A DNA stretch of 64,000 bases from Solimicrobium sp040544425 (GCA_040544425.1 JBEONO010000009.1:124001-188000); one strand, 5' to 3'; positions 36,865 through 47,007 are shown, numbered from the stretch's first letter. A program made the numbers and translations. Notes: generated from the sequence alone by a model not told the origin.

Positions 36865-38892
36865 TTGGCTGACAATTCTTCCCCCACAAGTTCCCATGCC
36901 CCAAGCACAGATATTCACCAACATGATGCAGATATTGAAAGGCTGTTCAGTCAGGCCGGGCAGTTAGGGACCGCTGTTACGAGTTATCGGCCACGTCAGG
37001 CACAGATTGATATGGCCAAAGCGGTGGCACAAGCCATTGCCGGGCAAACCACATTGATTGCCGAAGCCGGTACCGGCACCGGCAAGACTTTCGCGTATCT
37101 GGCACCGGCATTGCTCTGGGGCGGTAAGGTGATTATCTCAACGGGTACCAAAAATTTGCAGGATCAGTTGTTCTTGCGCGATATCCCGGCGGTCCGGCTG
37201 GCCTTGGGCGCGCCGGTCTCGGTGGCACTTCTGAAGGGACGTGCCAATTACGTCTGCCATTTTCATCTGGAACGAACCCTGCAAAACGGTCGATTGACTT
37301 CACGCGAAGACGTTGGCTACCTGCGCGAGATATCCCGTTTTATCAAGATGACGAATACCGGAGATAAATCGGAACTTTCACAAATCCCTGAATCGGCCCT
37401 GATCTGGAATTTGGTCACTTCAACCAAAGAAAACTGCCTGGGTTCCGAGTGCCAGTACTATCAGGACTGTTTTGTAATGAAAGCCAGGAAGGAAGCGCAA
37501 AAAGCCGATGTCGTGGTCGTGAATCACCATCTGTTCTTTGCCGATGTCGCGTTAAAGGATACCGGGATTGCAGAATTGCTGCCCTCTGCCAACACCGTGA
37601 TCTTCGACGAAGCGCATCAACTTCCCGATACCGCCACCTTATTTTTTGGTGAGACGGTGTCCACTTCACAAATTCTTGAGCTGTGCCGAGACGTGCTGGC
37701 AGAAGGACTGTCGCATGCGCGCGATGGCGCGGAGTGGGCCAAGTTGGTGGTTCCCGTTGAAAAGGCAGCACGCGATCTGCGTCTGTGTTTCCCGGCTGAG
37801 CAAGTGAAGTTTTCATTGCCGCAAATTGCTCCTTCCAGCGATTTTTTTCCGGCTCTGGAAACATTGAAAGAACATTTGCAAACCTTGCTGTCGACCTTGG
37901 AAAAGCAGGCGGAGCGCGCCGAGACTATTGAGCAATGTCGCCTGCGTGCGTTGGCCTTGCTGGATCAACTCAAGTCATGGGGCAAGGCGTCAACGACCAA
38001 ATCAGAATTGATCGATCAGGAATGCGTGTTGTGGGTTGAGGCGTTTTCGAGTTCCCTGCAATTGCATCGCACCCCATTGTCGATCGCTCCAATTTTTAAC
38101 AAGCAGCGCGAAGAAGCAGCCCGCAGCTGGATCTTTACCTCGGCAACGCTTGCAGTAAAAAATGACTTTTCACATTACACGGCGCAAATGGGGCTGGCCG
38201 ATGAAAAAGCGGTGACCTGGCCCAGCCCTTTTGATTATCCGAATCAGGGATTGCTCTATATTCCACAAGGAATGCCGGAACCGCGTGCAGCGGATTACTC
38301 CGATGCGGTGATCAATGCGGCGCTCCCCGTGATCATTGCGTCGGGCGGACGGGCATTCTTGCTGTGCACCACGCTGCGCGCCGTGAAGCACAGTGCACAA
38401 CGGTTGCGCGAAGAATTTGAACAACGCAAGTTGCCGTTCGCACTGTTTGTGCAAGGCGAATCGGGGCGCACTGAGTTGCTTGAACAATTCCGTCGCTCCG
38501 GCAATGGAATTCTGATTGGCAGCCAAAGTTTTTGGGAAGGGATAGACGTGCGGGGTGAAGCGTTATCACTGGTGGTGATTGATAAGTTACCGTTTGCGCC
38601 GCCCGATGATCCAGTGCTGTCGGCCCGAATTAACGCGATGGAAAAGCAGGGTCGCAATGGTTTTGTGCATCATCAACTGCCTGAGGCGATTATCAATTTA
38701 AAGCAGGGAGCAGGGCGGTTGATACGCGATGAAACGGACCGCGGTGTATTAATGCTGTGTGATCCGCGCATACTTTCCAAACCATACGGCGCGCGGGTCT
38801 GGCAAAGCATGCCGCCGTTCACCCGGACGCGGGAATTAAAAGTAGTTGAAGATTTTTTTCAGTCATTAAAAACACAGCAAAATCTGGCCTGA
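36865..38892 (+). CDS. DinG/YoaA-type ATP-dependent DNA helicase
   Basis: XPD-related 5'-3' helicase for damaged or structured DNA. 675 residues. Walker A AEAGTGTGKT (about 66-75), DEAH in VIFDEAHQLPD, and C-terminal motifs SQSFWEGIDVRGEAL and QGAGRLIRDETDRG. Four cysteines (131, 191, 196, 202) are placed as in the iron-sulfur cluster of this family. The start is a TTG at 36865; the next in-frame ATG (codon 50) would remove the Q-like motif YRPRQAQ, so the TTG or a near neighbour is preferred. Confidence 0.92.
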   Translation: MADNSSPTSSHAPSTDIHQHDADIERLFSQAGQLGTAVTSYRPRQAQIDMAKAVAQAIAGQTTLIAEAGTGTGKTFAYLAPALLWGGKVIISTGTKNLQDQLFLRDIPAVRLALGAPVSVALLKGRANYVCHFHLERTLQNGRLTSREDVGYLREISRFIKMTNTGDKSELSQIPESALIWNLVTSTKENCLGSECQYYQDCFVMKARKEAQKADVVVVNHHLFFADVALKDTGIAELLPSANTVIFDEAHQLPDTATLFFGETVSTSQILELCRDVLAEGLSHARDGAEWAKLVVPVEKAARDLRLCFPAEQVKFSLPQIAPSSDFFPALETLKEHLQTLLSTLEKQAERAETIEQCRLRALALLDQLKSWGKASTTKSELIDQECVLWVEAFSSSLQLHRTPLSIAPIFNKQREEAARSWIFTSATLAVKNDFSHYTAQMGLADEKAVTWPSPFDYPNQGLLYIPQGMPEPRAADYSDAVINAALPVIIASGGRAFLLCTTLRAVKHSAQRLREEFEQRKLPFALFVQGESGRTELLEQFRRSGNGILIGSQSFWEGIDVRGEALSLVVIDKLPFAPPDDPVLSARINAMEKQGRNGFVHHQLPEAIINLKQGAGRLIRDETDRGVLMLCDPRILSKPYGARVWQSMPPFTRTRELKVVEDFFQSLKTQQNLA

Positions 38893-38911
38893 CAAACTTG
38901 AGGAGATCACT

Positions 38912-40987
38912 ATGACAGCGCAATATCAGGTGCACGGTACGGTTGCCCTAATTACTTTAAACAATCCACCCGTCAACGGCATGAATTTTGAAACGCGCAA
39001 AGCTGCAGTAGAAGGCATTAACCGCGCGTTGGACGACGACGCTGTCAAAGCCATCGTCATTACCGGAGCCGGAAATGCGTTTTCTGGCGGAGCCGATATC
39101 AAGGAATTTAATACTCCCATGGGGATGAAAGAGCCAACGCTGCATACCTTGATCGATGAGGTGGAAGCGTCACACAAACCCGTGGTCGCGGCGATTCATC
39201 ATGTTTGCATGGGTGGTGGGTTGGAGCTGTCATTGGGCTGTCATTACCGGGTTGCCAGCAAAGGAACGCAGGTTGCCCTGCCTGAAGTGAAACTTGGATT
39301 GTTGCCGGGTGCGGGCGGTACGCAACGATTGCCTCGTGCAGTCGGATTGGAAATTGCGCTCAAGATGATCACCACCGGTGCGCCGGAACTGGTTGAGAAT
39401 CTGGCACAGACAGCACTGTTCGATCAAATCGTTGAGGATGATGCAGTGGCGGGTGCGATTGCTTTCGCTGAAAAAATTGCCGACTTGCGACCGTTGCCCA
39501 AGGTAAGAAATCAAACGGTAACCCATCCCAATCTTGAAGCAGTGCTGGATGCGGCAAGAGCGCAGGCCAAACGCGGTTTTCTGATTGCGCCGCTACAATG
39601 CGTCGAAGCGATTGCAGCAGCAGCCTATATGTCATTTGATGATGGCATTCAGTTTGAACGTCAGAGTTTTTACAAGTTATTACTGGGGAATGAATCCAAA
39701 GCACTGCGCCACGCGTTTTTCGCTGAACGGGCCGCCAGTAAAATTCCCGATGTACCAGCTGACACGCCAACCAGACCAATCAAGTCGGCAGCGGTGATTG
39801 GTGCCGGTACGATGGGGGCAGGGATTGCAATGAATTTTGCGAATGCCAAGATCCCCGTGGTAATTTTGGAGATGAAGGCCGCGGCACTGGAAAAAGGCCT
39901 GGCAACGATCAGGAAAAATTATCAGAACACGCGCGACAAGGGGAAGTTGACAGCGCAAGAGTGTGAAGAACGTATTGGCCTGATCTCGGGTACCCTGGAC
40001 TACTCCGCCATCGCACAGGCAGACATTGTTGTAGAAGCCGTGTTTGAAGACTTATCGGTCAAAGAAATTGTGTTCAAAGAGCTGGATCGGGTCATGAAGC
40101 CGGGTGCGATTCTGGCCTCGAATACCTCGACCCTGGATCTCAATAAAATTGCCGGCTATACCCAGCGTCCGCAAGATGTCGTTGGCACCCATTTTTTCAG
40201 TCCTGCCAATGTCATGAAATTATTGGAAATCGTACGCGGCAAGGAGACGTCCAAAGAAGTGCTGGCCACAGTCATGGCGCTATCGAAAAAAATGAAAAAG
40301 ATCGCGGTGGTGTCTGGTGTCTGTCACGGTTTTATCGGTAACCGTATGCTGGAACAGTATCTGCAGCAGGCAGGATTTTTATTGGAAGAAGGTTGTCTGC
40401 CAGCGCAAGTCGATGGCGCGATGGAAAAAATGGGATTTGCGATGGGACCATTCCGCATGGGCGATCTGGCGGGTAATGATATCAGCTACGCGATACGCAA
40501 ACGTCTGGCCATGGAACATCCGGACCTGATTTACTCCAAGGTCGCCGACAGGTTATGTGAACTGGGCCGCAACGGTCAAAAGACCTCTTCGGGTTGGTAC
40601 GATTACCAGGCTGGCGACCGGACAGCACATCCTTCTGAGTTGGTGAATCAGATGATTCTGGATTATTCAAAAGAGATTGGTATTGAACGGCGCGCAATCA
40701 CCGATAAGGAAATCACCGAGCGTCTGATTTTTGCATTGGTCAACGAAGGTGCAGATATTTTGGCCGAAGGCATTGCGCAACGTGCCTCTGATATTGATAT
40801 GGTTTATTTGAGCGGCTACGGCTTCCCACTGCATCTGGGTGGTCCGATGTTTTATGCCGACACGACAGGATTGAATAAAGTCGTCGATGCAATTGCGCAT
40901 TTCAAAACCGGCCATTATGGCAGTGTCTGGAATGTATCGGCTTTATTGCAAGACTTAAGTGCAAAAGGACTAAGATTTAATGCTTGA
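38912..40987 (+). CDS. Bifunctional enoyl-CoA hydratase/3-hydroxyacyl-CoA dehydrogenase
   Basis: FadB/FadJ-like two-step beta-oxidation enzyme, 691 residues. The N-terminal crotonase domain (about 1-190) has both catalytic Glu positions (GGGLELSLG and PEVKLGLLPGAGG) and the oxyanion-hole sequence FSGGADIKEF. The NAD-binding domain begins near 293 (VIGAGTMGAGIA) and carries SNTSTLDL and the catalytic-His region VGTHFFSPANVMKLLEIV. Two C-terminal dehydrogenase domains complete it. Strong start: GAGGAG seven bases before ATG. No thiolase gene is adjacent, so it probably works with a thiolase encoded elsewhere. Confidence 0.93.
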   Translation: MTAQYQVHGTVALITLNNPPVNGMNFETRKAAVEGINRALDDDAVKAIVITGAGNAFSGGADIKEFNTPMGMKEPTLHTLIDEVEASHKPVVAAIHHVCMGGGLELSLGCHYRVASKGTQVALPEVKLGLLPGAGGTQRLPRAVGLEIALKMITTGAPELVENLAQTALFDQIVEDDAVAGAIAFAEKIADLRPLPKVRNQTVTHPNLEAVLDAARAQAKRGFLIAPLQCVEAIAAAAYMSFDDGIQFERQSFYKLLLGNESKALRHAFFAERAASKIPDVPADTPTRPIKSAAVIGAGTMGAGIAMNFANAKIPVVILEMKAAALEKGLATIRKNYQNTRDKGKLTAQECEERIGLISGTLDYSAIAQADIVVEAVFEDLSVKEIVFKELDRVMKPGAILASNTSTLDLNKIAGYTQRPQDVVGTHFFSPANVMKLLEIVRGKETSKEVLATVMALSKKMKKIAVVSGVCHGFIGNRMLEQYLQQAGFLLEEGCLPAQVDGAMEKMGFAMGPFRMGDLAGNDISYAIRKRLAMEHPDLIYSKVADRLCELGRNGQKTSSGWYDYQAGDRTAHPSELVNQMILDYSKEIGIERRAITDKEITERLIFALVNEGADILAEGIAQRASDIDMVYLSGYGFPLHLGGPMFYADTTGLNKVVDAIAHFKTGHYGSVWNVSALLQDLSAKGLRFNA

Positions 40988-41193
40988 TTGCTGAAATTAT
41001 TCCGGGATTCGAGCAAAATATGCCGCAAAACACTGGCGACGGAAATAATATCTAGTTATAATGGCGGGCTTGGAAGGGTCTCAGGCCTTGCTGTTCTTGA
41101 GAAGCGTTGGTGGGTATCAGGCAGTTGGCGATATCCGGTATCCTCAAAAGTTGCCCAATGGGCGGCGATTCCGGTTACGAAGTTGGACCAAAT

Positions 41194-41283
41194 GGAGGTG
41201 TGGCCGAGCGGTTGAAGGCACCAGTCTTGAAAACTGGCGAAGGTTTATCCCTTTCGTGAGTTCGAATCTCACCGCCTCCGCCA
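41194..41283 (+). tRNA. tRNA-Ser(TGA)
   Basis: 90 nt with an encoded CCA. The acceptor GGAGGTG pairs with CGCCTCC; anticodon stem CCAGT/ACTGG with loop CTTGAAA gives anticodon TGA at 41228-41230; a long variable arm follows, then T arm GTGAGTTCGAATCTCAC. A TATAAT element at 41057-41062 is about 130 bp upstream. Confidence 0.97.
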
Positions 41284-41294
41284 GGATTAAAAAA

Positions 41295-41322
41295 AATGCC
41301 CGCTTATGCGGGCATTTTGCTT
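41295..41322 (+). terminator. Rho-independent terminator of tRNA-Ser
   Basis: Perfect 8-bp stem ATGCCCGC/GCGGGCAT (41296-41303 and 41308-41315) with loop TTAT and a following T-rich run. It begins 12 bp after the tRNA. Confidence 0.9.
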
Positions 41323-41366
41323 TTGTGCGACTACGACATTATTGGTGTCGAGTGCCAATCCTCGGC

Positions 41367-41690
41367 TTAGTGCCATGCTTTAAAGATTGAATTCCAATAT
41401 CCAGTGATCGATGAAAATATGCCTGGTCTCAGGTTATTTCCAATCTGCGCAAATAATTTACCAAACCATGAGGTTTTGGCTCCTGTGTCCTGCGCCTGCT
41501 TGTTGTTGATAGACCCAGTCAATTGAACGGTTTTGGTGTGAGCAGCTATATTCAGATTGTTGCTCATTGATTGGCTAGGCAGGTTAGCTGCGATTTCCTC
41601 AATAGATTTGTAAGTGATGCGATGTGTCGGGGCCTTTGCATTTGCCAGGCATGCTGGGGCCAAATAATGTCGACTGAAAGCGAAACTCAT
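41367..41690 (-). CDS. Hypothetical 107-aa protein
   Basis: I recognise no family. 107 residues from an ATG at 41690 preceded by AGGAA at good spacing. No convincing signal peptide or membrane segment. The N-terminal part is Ala-rich, and the last third (WFGKLFAQIGNN to the end WNSIFKAWH) is aromatic and amphipathic. It lies between tRNA-Ser and the GGDEF-EAL gene, in lower-GC surroundings. The ribosome-binding site supports translation; otherwise the evidence is thin. Confidence 0.5.
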   Translation of the reverse strand: MSFAFSRHYLAPACLANAKAPTHRITYKSIEEIAANLPSQSMSNNLNIAAHTKTVQLTGSINNKQAQDTGAKTSWFGKLFAQIGNNLRPGIFSSITGYWNSIFKAWH

Positions 41691-41842
41691 AGAAATTCCT
41701 TTCAATATTTAGGTAAAAAAACGCTGAAAAAATTCGAGGTCAGCAAAATTTATTCATCGACAAATTATTTCAATAACCACAATATTGTCCGAATGAATTG
41801 CCTAAATATACACTTCACGCAAATCTATGTCTACCATTTTTC

Positions 41843-44335
41843 CTAGTTGATGATATAGGCGCGATTCTTCCAATAGTCGTGCGGTGCCCAGCTCGCTACC
41901 CAGGCAGGAAATTCGTCCCCCGGCATGGGTCGATCGATACCAAAACCTTGCGCAAAATCACAGCCCAGATCGAGTAATTTCTCGCCAATTTCGATATTTT
42001 CCACACCCTCGGCAATGACCATGCGTTTAAACGCATGTCCCAATGCAATCACGCCTTTCACAATCGCCAGATCTTCCCGGTCGATCAAAATATCACGGAC
42101 AAAACTTTGGTCAATTTTTAAGGTCTCGGCAGGCAGGCGTTTCAGGTAAGTCAACGAAGAATACCCAGTACCAAAATCATCCAGAGAAAATGACACACCG
42201 AAATGCTGGCAGCGCTGGATAACCGATAAAATTTTGGCGATGTCGTGAATATCGCTGGTTTCGACGATCTCCAACCCAAGCGAACTTGGATTGATATTCG
42301 CAAATTTGGCCAGCAGGGCACTTAAGGTTTCTACGAAATCCGATTTCAACAGCAAGTTGGGACTGATATTGACGCTCACTGCCATCTTCAAACCAAGTTC
42401 AGCCCAGGCACTGATCTGCGCAAGTGCAGTTTCGATCACCCAGTAACCCAAGCTTAATTCCAGACAATGATTTTCAATCAAGGGTAAAAATTCCGATGGC
42501 GGCAAAATGCCGCGCTGTGGATGCCGCCACCGGATCAGTGCTTCTGCACCCAAAACGGTACCCAGACGCATGTTGACCTTGGGTTGGTAATACAAAACGA
42601 ATTCATGGGTATCAAAGGCTTGCGTAATACGGGACAGCTGCAAAGATCGGTTCTTGATTTGGATATCCAAAGCCGCATCAAAAATATGCACCCGGTTTCT
42701 GCCGGCCTGCTTGGCTTCATACATCGCCATATCGGCGTGACGCAACAGTTGTTCGACATCGGTATTGTCTTGCGGATAAATGGTCATCCCAATGCTTGCC
42801 GAGACTTGCAGTAAATGTCCGTCGACCAGCACCGGTTCCGCGCAGGCCAGCAGGATCCGCTCTGCCAGATGGTTGCATTCCATGGCCGTGCCGACATCGA
42901 CCAGCACCGCGACAAATTCATCGCCGCCGATGCGCGCCAGCGTGTCCACAGTACGCAACGCTTCTTTCATGCGCTGCGAGACAGTGATTAACAGCTGATC
43001 GCCGACGTTGTGTCCGTGCCTGTCGTTGACCTCTTTGAAATAATCCAGGTCGAGATACAGGACCGCCAGGGATTGTTTGTGACGAGACACCTGTGCCACG
43101 GCCTGGTGTAATCGATCTGCGAGCAGGATACGATTGGGCAGATCAGTGAGCGCGTCAAAATGCGCCAGATGTTCCATCTGCTCCTGCTTTTTTCTCAGAG
43201 GTGTTATATCCGAAATCAACGAAACGTAATGTTTGATTTCACCGGCATCATCTTTGACCAGATTGATCGTCAATAAACTGGCATAAGCCGTGCCATCTTT
43301 TCTGCGGCTCCAGGCTTCGCCCTGATAAGTGCCGGTCTTCATCAGCAATTCGCGTACCGCATTAAAAAATTTTGGATCGTGGCGACTGGACCTGAACATC
43401 TCAGGCGTTTGACCCAGCACCTCGTCACGAGTGTATCCGGAAATTCTCAGAAACGAGTCATTCACTTCAAGAATCGTGCCTTTGCTGTCAGTGATCAGAA
43501 TACCTTCGTTGGTGTTGGTGAAGACACTTGAGGTCAGCTGCAGATGAGTCTCATGATGTTTTTTGTCGGTGATATCGCGCGCAATTTTGGACAGGCCGAC
43601 GATTCTGTTGTTGATATCTCTGATCGCCGAAGTCGTGATGGAGACTGCAATGGGGCGGCCGTCTTTGCAGATTCTGATCAGGTCAAGATGATCAAGCTTT
43701 TCACCTTTTTTTAATTGCTCGATATTGTAGACATCTTCATCCTGTTTGCCCGACGGCAGCAGGCGTTCGAATGATTGTCCCAGCATTTCAGAGGCCGAGT
43801 AACCGAACACTGTTTCTGCACCCTTGTTCCAGCTGTGTACTTTGCCTTCCAGGGTGAGACCGATAATCGCGTCTCCCGAATGTTCGACGATGGCTTTGAA
43901 ATAAGTCTGGGCGGATTCCAATTGTTTTCGTTTGCTCACGTCGCGGGCAATCATTGATGAGCCGATGATCATGCCGAACGAATCGCGTATGGGTGAAATC
44001 GCGATTGACGTGTCAACCAGTTTGCCGTTTTTGTGAATACGCACGGTATCGAAGTGTTCGATTTTTTCACCGGCGATGATGAGATCAAGAATAAACGATT
44101 CCTCATTTAACCGATCATTCGGATACAGCGCGACAGTGCTGTTGCCGACCATCTCGTCGGCGCTGTAACCAAACAATTTTTCAGCGCCTTTATTCCAGCT
44201 GGTCACGATCCCTGAAATCGTTTTGCTGATGATGGCATCGTCAGAGCTTCGAACCAAGGCCTTAAAATGCTCTTTGATTTCGTCAGCCGACAGATACGGA
44301 TAACTGAAATTTTTTATATCGCCTGCCGTGACCAC
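41843..44335 (-). CDS. Cyclic-di-GMP enzyme with three PAS, GGDEF and EAL domains
   Basis: 830 residues, soluble. Three PAS domains in tandem (about 20-130, 140-255, 265-385), each with a WNKGAE-type or similar core in the first two, then a diguanylate cyclase domain and a phosphodiesterase domain. GGDEF is intact (about 470-474) with an intact product-inhibition RxxD five residues before it. EAL is at about 597-599 (EALIRWRHP), and the other catalytic residues of active EAL domains are present: EIVE, DDFGTGYSSL, LKIDQSF and AEGVE. Start GTG at 44335 with GGGAGG six bases upstream. Both activities are possible; direction depends on PAS signals. Confidence 0.93.
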   Translation of the reverse strand: MVTAGDIKNFSYPYLSADEIKEHFKALVRSSDDAIISKTISGIVTSWNKGAEKLFGYSADEMVGNSTVALYPNDRLNEESFILDLIIAGEKIEHFDTVRIHKNGKLVDTSIAISPIRDSFGMIIGSSMIARDVSKRKQLESAQTYFKAIVEHSGDAIIGLTLEGKVHSWNKGAETVFGYSASEMLGQSFERLLPSGKQDEDVYNIEQLKKGEKLDHLDLIRICKDGRPIAVSITTSAIRDINNRIVGLSKIARDITDKKHHETHLQLTSSVFTNTNEGILITDSKGTILEVNDSFLRISGYTRDEVLGQTPEMFRSSRHDPKFFNAVRELLMKTGTYQGEAWSRRKDGTAYASLLTINLVKDDAGEIKHYVSLISDITPLRKKQEQMEHLAHFDALTDLPNRILLADRLHQAVAQVSRHKQSLAVLYLDLDYFKEVNDRHGHNVGDQLLITVSQRMKEALRTVDTLARIGGDEFVAVLVDVGTAMECNHLAERILLACAEPVLVDGHLLQVSASIGMTIYPQDNTDVEQLLRHADMAMYEAKQAGRNRVHIFDAALDIQIKNRSLQLSRITQAFDTHEFVLYYQPKVNMRLGTVLGAEALIRWRHPQRGILPPSEFLPLIENHCLELSLGYWVIETALAQISAWAELGLKMAVSVNISPNLLLKSDFVETLSALLAKFANINPSSLGLEIVETSDIHDIAKILSVIQRCQHFGVSFSLDDFGTGYSSLTYLKRLPAETLKIDQSFVRDILIDREDLAIVKGVIALGHAFKRMVIAEGVENIEIGEKLLDLGCDFAQGFGIDRPMPGDEFPAWVASWAPHDYWKNRAYIIN

Positions 44336-44979
44336 TTTGGCCTCCCATTTCGTCCATGTTTACAGTCAAAGCACAATTGAATTTTTCAGGTAAATTATGC
44401 GGCAAGCCTCTCGCAATAATATCAATTGATCTTGAGATTAATGCACGAAGACTAACCTGTATTACCTGGGATGGCAATTCCCCGATTAGGTATTTTTTTC
44501 TGGAGAAATCTTGACGATAGAGCGTGAGAAATGTTGTCAAACTGTGGTGCATACATGGCAAACTTGTGTGCTGTTCAGATTTAAATTGCGCAATCATTCA
44601 TTTGCTTAAAATAATCGAAACGAGTTGTGCCAATATTTTGAAATCCTGAACTCGTTCCGTGCCCGAAAATGGGTTCAAACCGGTTCGGTGATTGGTGCTG
44701 CTTCAAACCGATCTCGATCACATGGATTTTTTTATCATCAGCGCCGACCGTGAACTGAGATGCACTAAGCAGTTACCAGATCAACCAGGCAGAGAACTTA
44801 ATCGGATATCTAGCTATATTCCCAACTTTCAGGAAATTCGAAGCCCCATCGTTGCAGAGCAACAACGAGGGCTTTGATAGATTTGTAACGAAGTCAGAAT
44901 TGCTTTGCCCTTTACCGGGTTTTTTGATGTAATAGCGACAAGTATAAAAAGCCGTAATCTCATCTTTGGACATTCCGTT
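44336..44979. other. Long intergenic region upstream of the porin
   Basis: 644 bp with no gene I can support. The open frame at 44692-44877 begins at GTG without ribosome-binding site and has no family look. A weak hairpin, TCGTTG with CAACGA, lies near 44850-44870 without a T run. The last 60 bp contain AT-rich stretches suited to a promoter (TATAAA near 44944). A long leader is usual for regulated porin genes; OmpR boxes could not be identified with confidence. Confidence 0.5.
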
Positions 44980-46074
44980 ATGAAAAAAACCTTACTCGCC
45001 TTGTCGGTACTTGGCGCCTTCGCAGGCGCGGCATCGGCACAAACCTCAATTACAACCTATGGAGTTCTGGACGCCGGTATCAGCTACGAAAAAGCGCCAA
45101 GCTCCAACCCGAACGCAGGCGACAAAACCTCGCTGCAAAGCGGAATCGCCACGCCATCGCGCATTGGTTTCAAGGGCACTGAAGAAATCGGCCAAAGTCT
45201 GAAAGCGATTTTCGACATCGAGGCCGGCATTCAAATCAATAACGGTCAGAGTACTGATTCCGGCACCCTGTTCAATCGCCAGTCCTGGCTTGGCCTGTCG
45301 GGTGATTTTGGTACGGTGATGGTTGGACGTCAGTTCACCCCGATGTACGACGCTGTGTATGCGCTCGATCCGTTTGAGCTTGGTATGGCAGGGAACGCGG
45401 GCAACCTGATGCATTTGGGTGGCGCCAATCTGTTCGGTAAGAATCTGATCGGTGGAAATAATTTTGCGCTGATCAATGGCGGCGGCAGCCAGTCGCAAAA
45501 CAACTCAATGCGTTACCTGTCGCACGACTGGAACGGTTTCTCGCTTGAAATCAATTACGGATTGGGTGGTCAGGCTGGCAGCACCAGCGATTTTGCTGAA
45601 ACCGGCTATACCGTCAATTACGCAAATGGCCCGGTCATGTTGTTGACGTCCTACGATGAGATCAACAACGCCAATAACAGCAACCGTTTGAAAACGGAAC
45701 TGGTGGGCGGCAGCATCGATTGGACAGACATTGGTATGCCAATTAAAACCAATGTCGCGTATCAGATCAACAAGGGAACAGATCTGATCGGTGTCGGCCC
45801 GGTCGACTCAACCAATCTGTTAATCGGCCTGCGCGTTCCGATGGGTCCCCACGAAGTATTATTTTCGTACATCCACAACAGCAATAATAACAACGGTGCC
45901 AAGGCTGACCAATATGCATTGGGTTATACCTATGCCTTATCAAAACGCACGACCTTCTATACTTCGATTGGCGACATCAGCAACAAGAATGGTGCGAATT
46001 TCACTTTAGGCAATGGTTCTAACGCTGGCTATGGTATTAAAGCTTTCGACCTGGGGCTGCGTCACTCATTCTAA
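44980..46074 (+). CDS. Gram-negative porin, betaproteobacterial type
   Basis: General diffusion porin of the outer membrane, 364 residues from the ATG at 44980. Signal peptide MKKTLLALSVLGAFAGAASA, then the typical opening SITTYGVLDAGISY. Repeated amphipathic strands and the C-terminal aromatic residue (GLRHSF) required for BAM-dependent insertion are present. LFNRQSWLGLSGDFGTVMVG is the family's conserved strand region. The in-frame extension upstream to 44905 is not needed, as the signal peptide starts at 44980. Confidence 0.95.
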   Translation: MKKTLLALSVLGAFAGAASAQTSITTYGVLDAGISYEKAPSSNPNAGDKTSLQSGIATPSRIGFKGTEEIGQSLKAIFDIEAGIQINNGQSTDSGTLFNRQSWLGLSGDFGTVMVGRQFTPMYDAVYALDPFELGMAGNAGNLMHLGGANLFGKNLIGGNNFALINGGGSQSQNNSMRYLSHDWNGFSLEINYGLGGQAGSTSDFAETGYTVNYANGPVMLLTSYDEINNANNSNRLKTELVGGSIDWTDIGMPIKTNVAYQINKGTDLIGVGPVDSTNLLIGLRVPMGPHEVLFSYIHNSNNNNGAKADQYALGYTYALSKRTTFYTSIGDISNKNGANFTLGNGSNAGYGIKAFDLGLRHSF

Positions 46075-46099
46075 TAATAAAAAATAGATTGGTAGTCTT

Positions 46100-46131
46100 A
46101 AAACGGCAGCTTCGGTTGCCGTTTTTTATTT
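46100..46131 (+). terminator. Rho-independent terminator of the porin gene
   Basis: Stem AAACGGCA (46101-46108) with TGCCGTTT (46117-46124), loop of eight containing TTCGG, then TTTTATTTTTG. It lies 26 bp after the stop codon. Confidence 0.9.
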
Positions 46132-46270
46132 TTGTAGCCACGAATCTTTACTCTGATGCTGAAGGTCGGCCGCCCACTCCAAGTTCAGTTTCGAAGTACA
46201 ATCACAGCCTCAAGCACAGCCCCAGGCACAGCGGGTCAGGCTCAGCAAAATTTTTATTGGAACCAATACC

Positions 46271-46990
46271 ATGTCAACCTACGAGATACACCGTGGCCCA
46301 CCAGTAGCAGAAACCAAAGACACGTCTGTATCAGCCAAAATCCGCGCCCGCTTGCAGCTGGCAAAACAGCGTTTTCACGCCAATGACAATATTGCCGAAT
46401 TCATTCATGACGGCGAACTGCAGCAGTTGCAGGACGAAGTGCAGTCGAAAGTCAGTGAGGTCCTGGCCAGTCTGGTGATCGATACCGACAACGATCACAA
46501 CACCAAAGAAACGGCGCGCCGTGTTGCCAAGATGTATATCAATGAAATTTTTCAGGGCCGTTATGTCAAACAGCCGACGATCACTGAATTTCCGAACGCA
46601 TCGCGCTTGAACGAATTGATGATAGTCGGACCGATCACGGTACGCAGCGCATGCAGCCACCATCTGTGCCCGGTGATCGGTAAGGTCTGGATCGGCGTCT
46701 TGCCCGAGGAGCATGCCAATGTCATCGGCCTGTCCAAATATGCAAGGCTCACTGAATGGGTGATGGGACGTCCGCAAATTCAGGAAGAGGCAGTTGTCCA
46801 ACTGGCCGATCTGATTGAACAAAAAACCAAACCGGACGGACTGGCAGTCGTGATGGAAGCGACCCATTTTTGCATGACCTGGCGCGGTGTCAAAGATATG
46901 GAAAACCGCATGGTCAATTCCGTGATGCGCGGCGAGTTTCTGAAAAATCCCAGCCTGCGTCAGGAATTTCTGGCCTTGATCCCCAAATAA
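46271..46990 (+). CDS. folE: GTP cyclohydrolase I
   Basis: First enzyme of tetrahydrofolate (and pterin) synthesis, converting GTP to dihydroneopterin triphosphate. 239 residues. Zinc ligands in CSHHLCPVIG and Cys in ATHFCMTWRG are present, with the GTP-binding region GLSKYARLTEW. The N-terminal 50 residues are a variable extension. ATG at 46271. The next gene begins 17 bp downstream, suggesting one transcript. Confidence 0.96.
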   Translation: MSTYEIHRGPPVAETKDTSVSAKIRARLQLAKQRFHANDNIAEFIHDGELQQLQDEVQSKVSEVLASLVIDTDNDHNTKETARRVAKMYINEIFQGRYVKQPTITEFPNASRLNELMIVGPITVRSACSHHLCPVIGKVWIGVLPEEHANVIGLSKYARLTEWVMGRPQIQEEAVVQLADLIEQKTKPDGLAVVMEATHFCMTWRGVKDMENRMVNSVMRGEFLKNPSLRQEFLALIPK

Positions 46991-47007
46991 ATCCTTCAGG
47001 AGCAGTT

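Noticed and set aside
41057..41062. TATAAT as the tRNA-Ser promoter
   Set aside because: The -35 match is weak (TGGCGA) and the tRNA lies about 130 bp downstream; the sequence may be a promoter but the link is not supported.
44692..44877. 61-aa frame upstream of the porin
   Set aside because: GTG start without ribosome-binding site; ordinary intergenic sequence.
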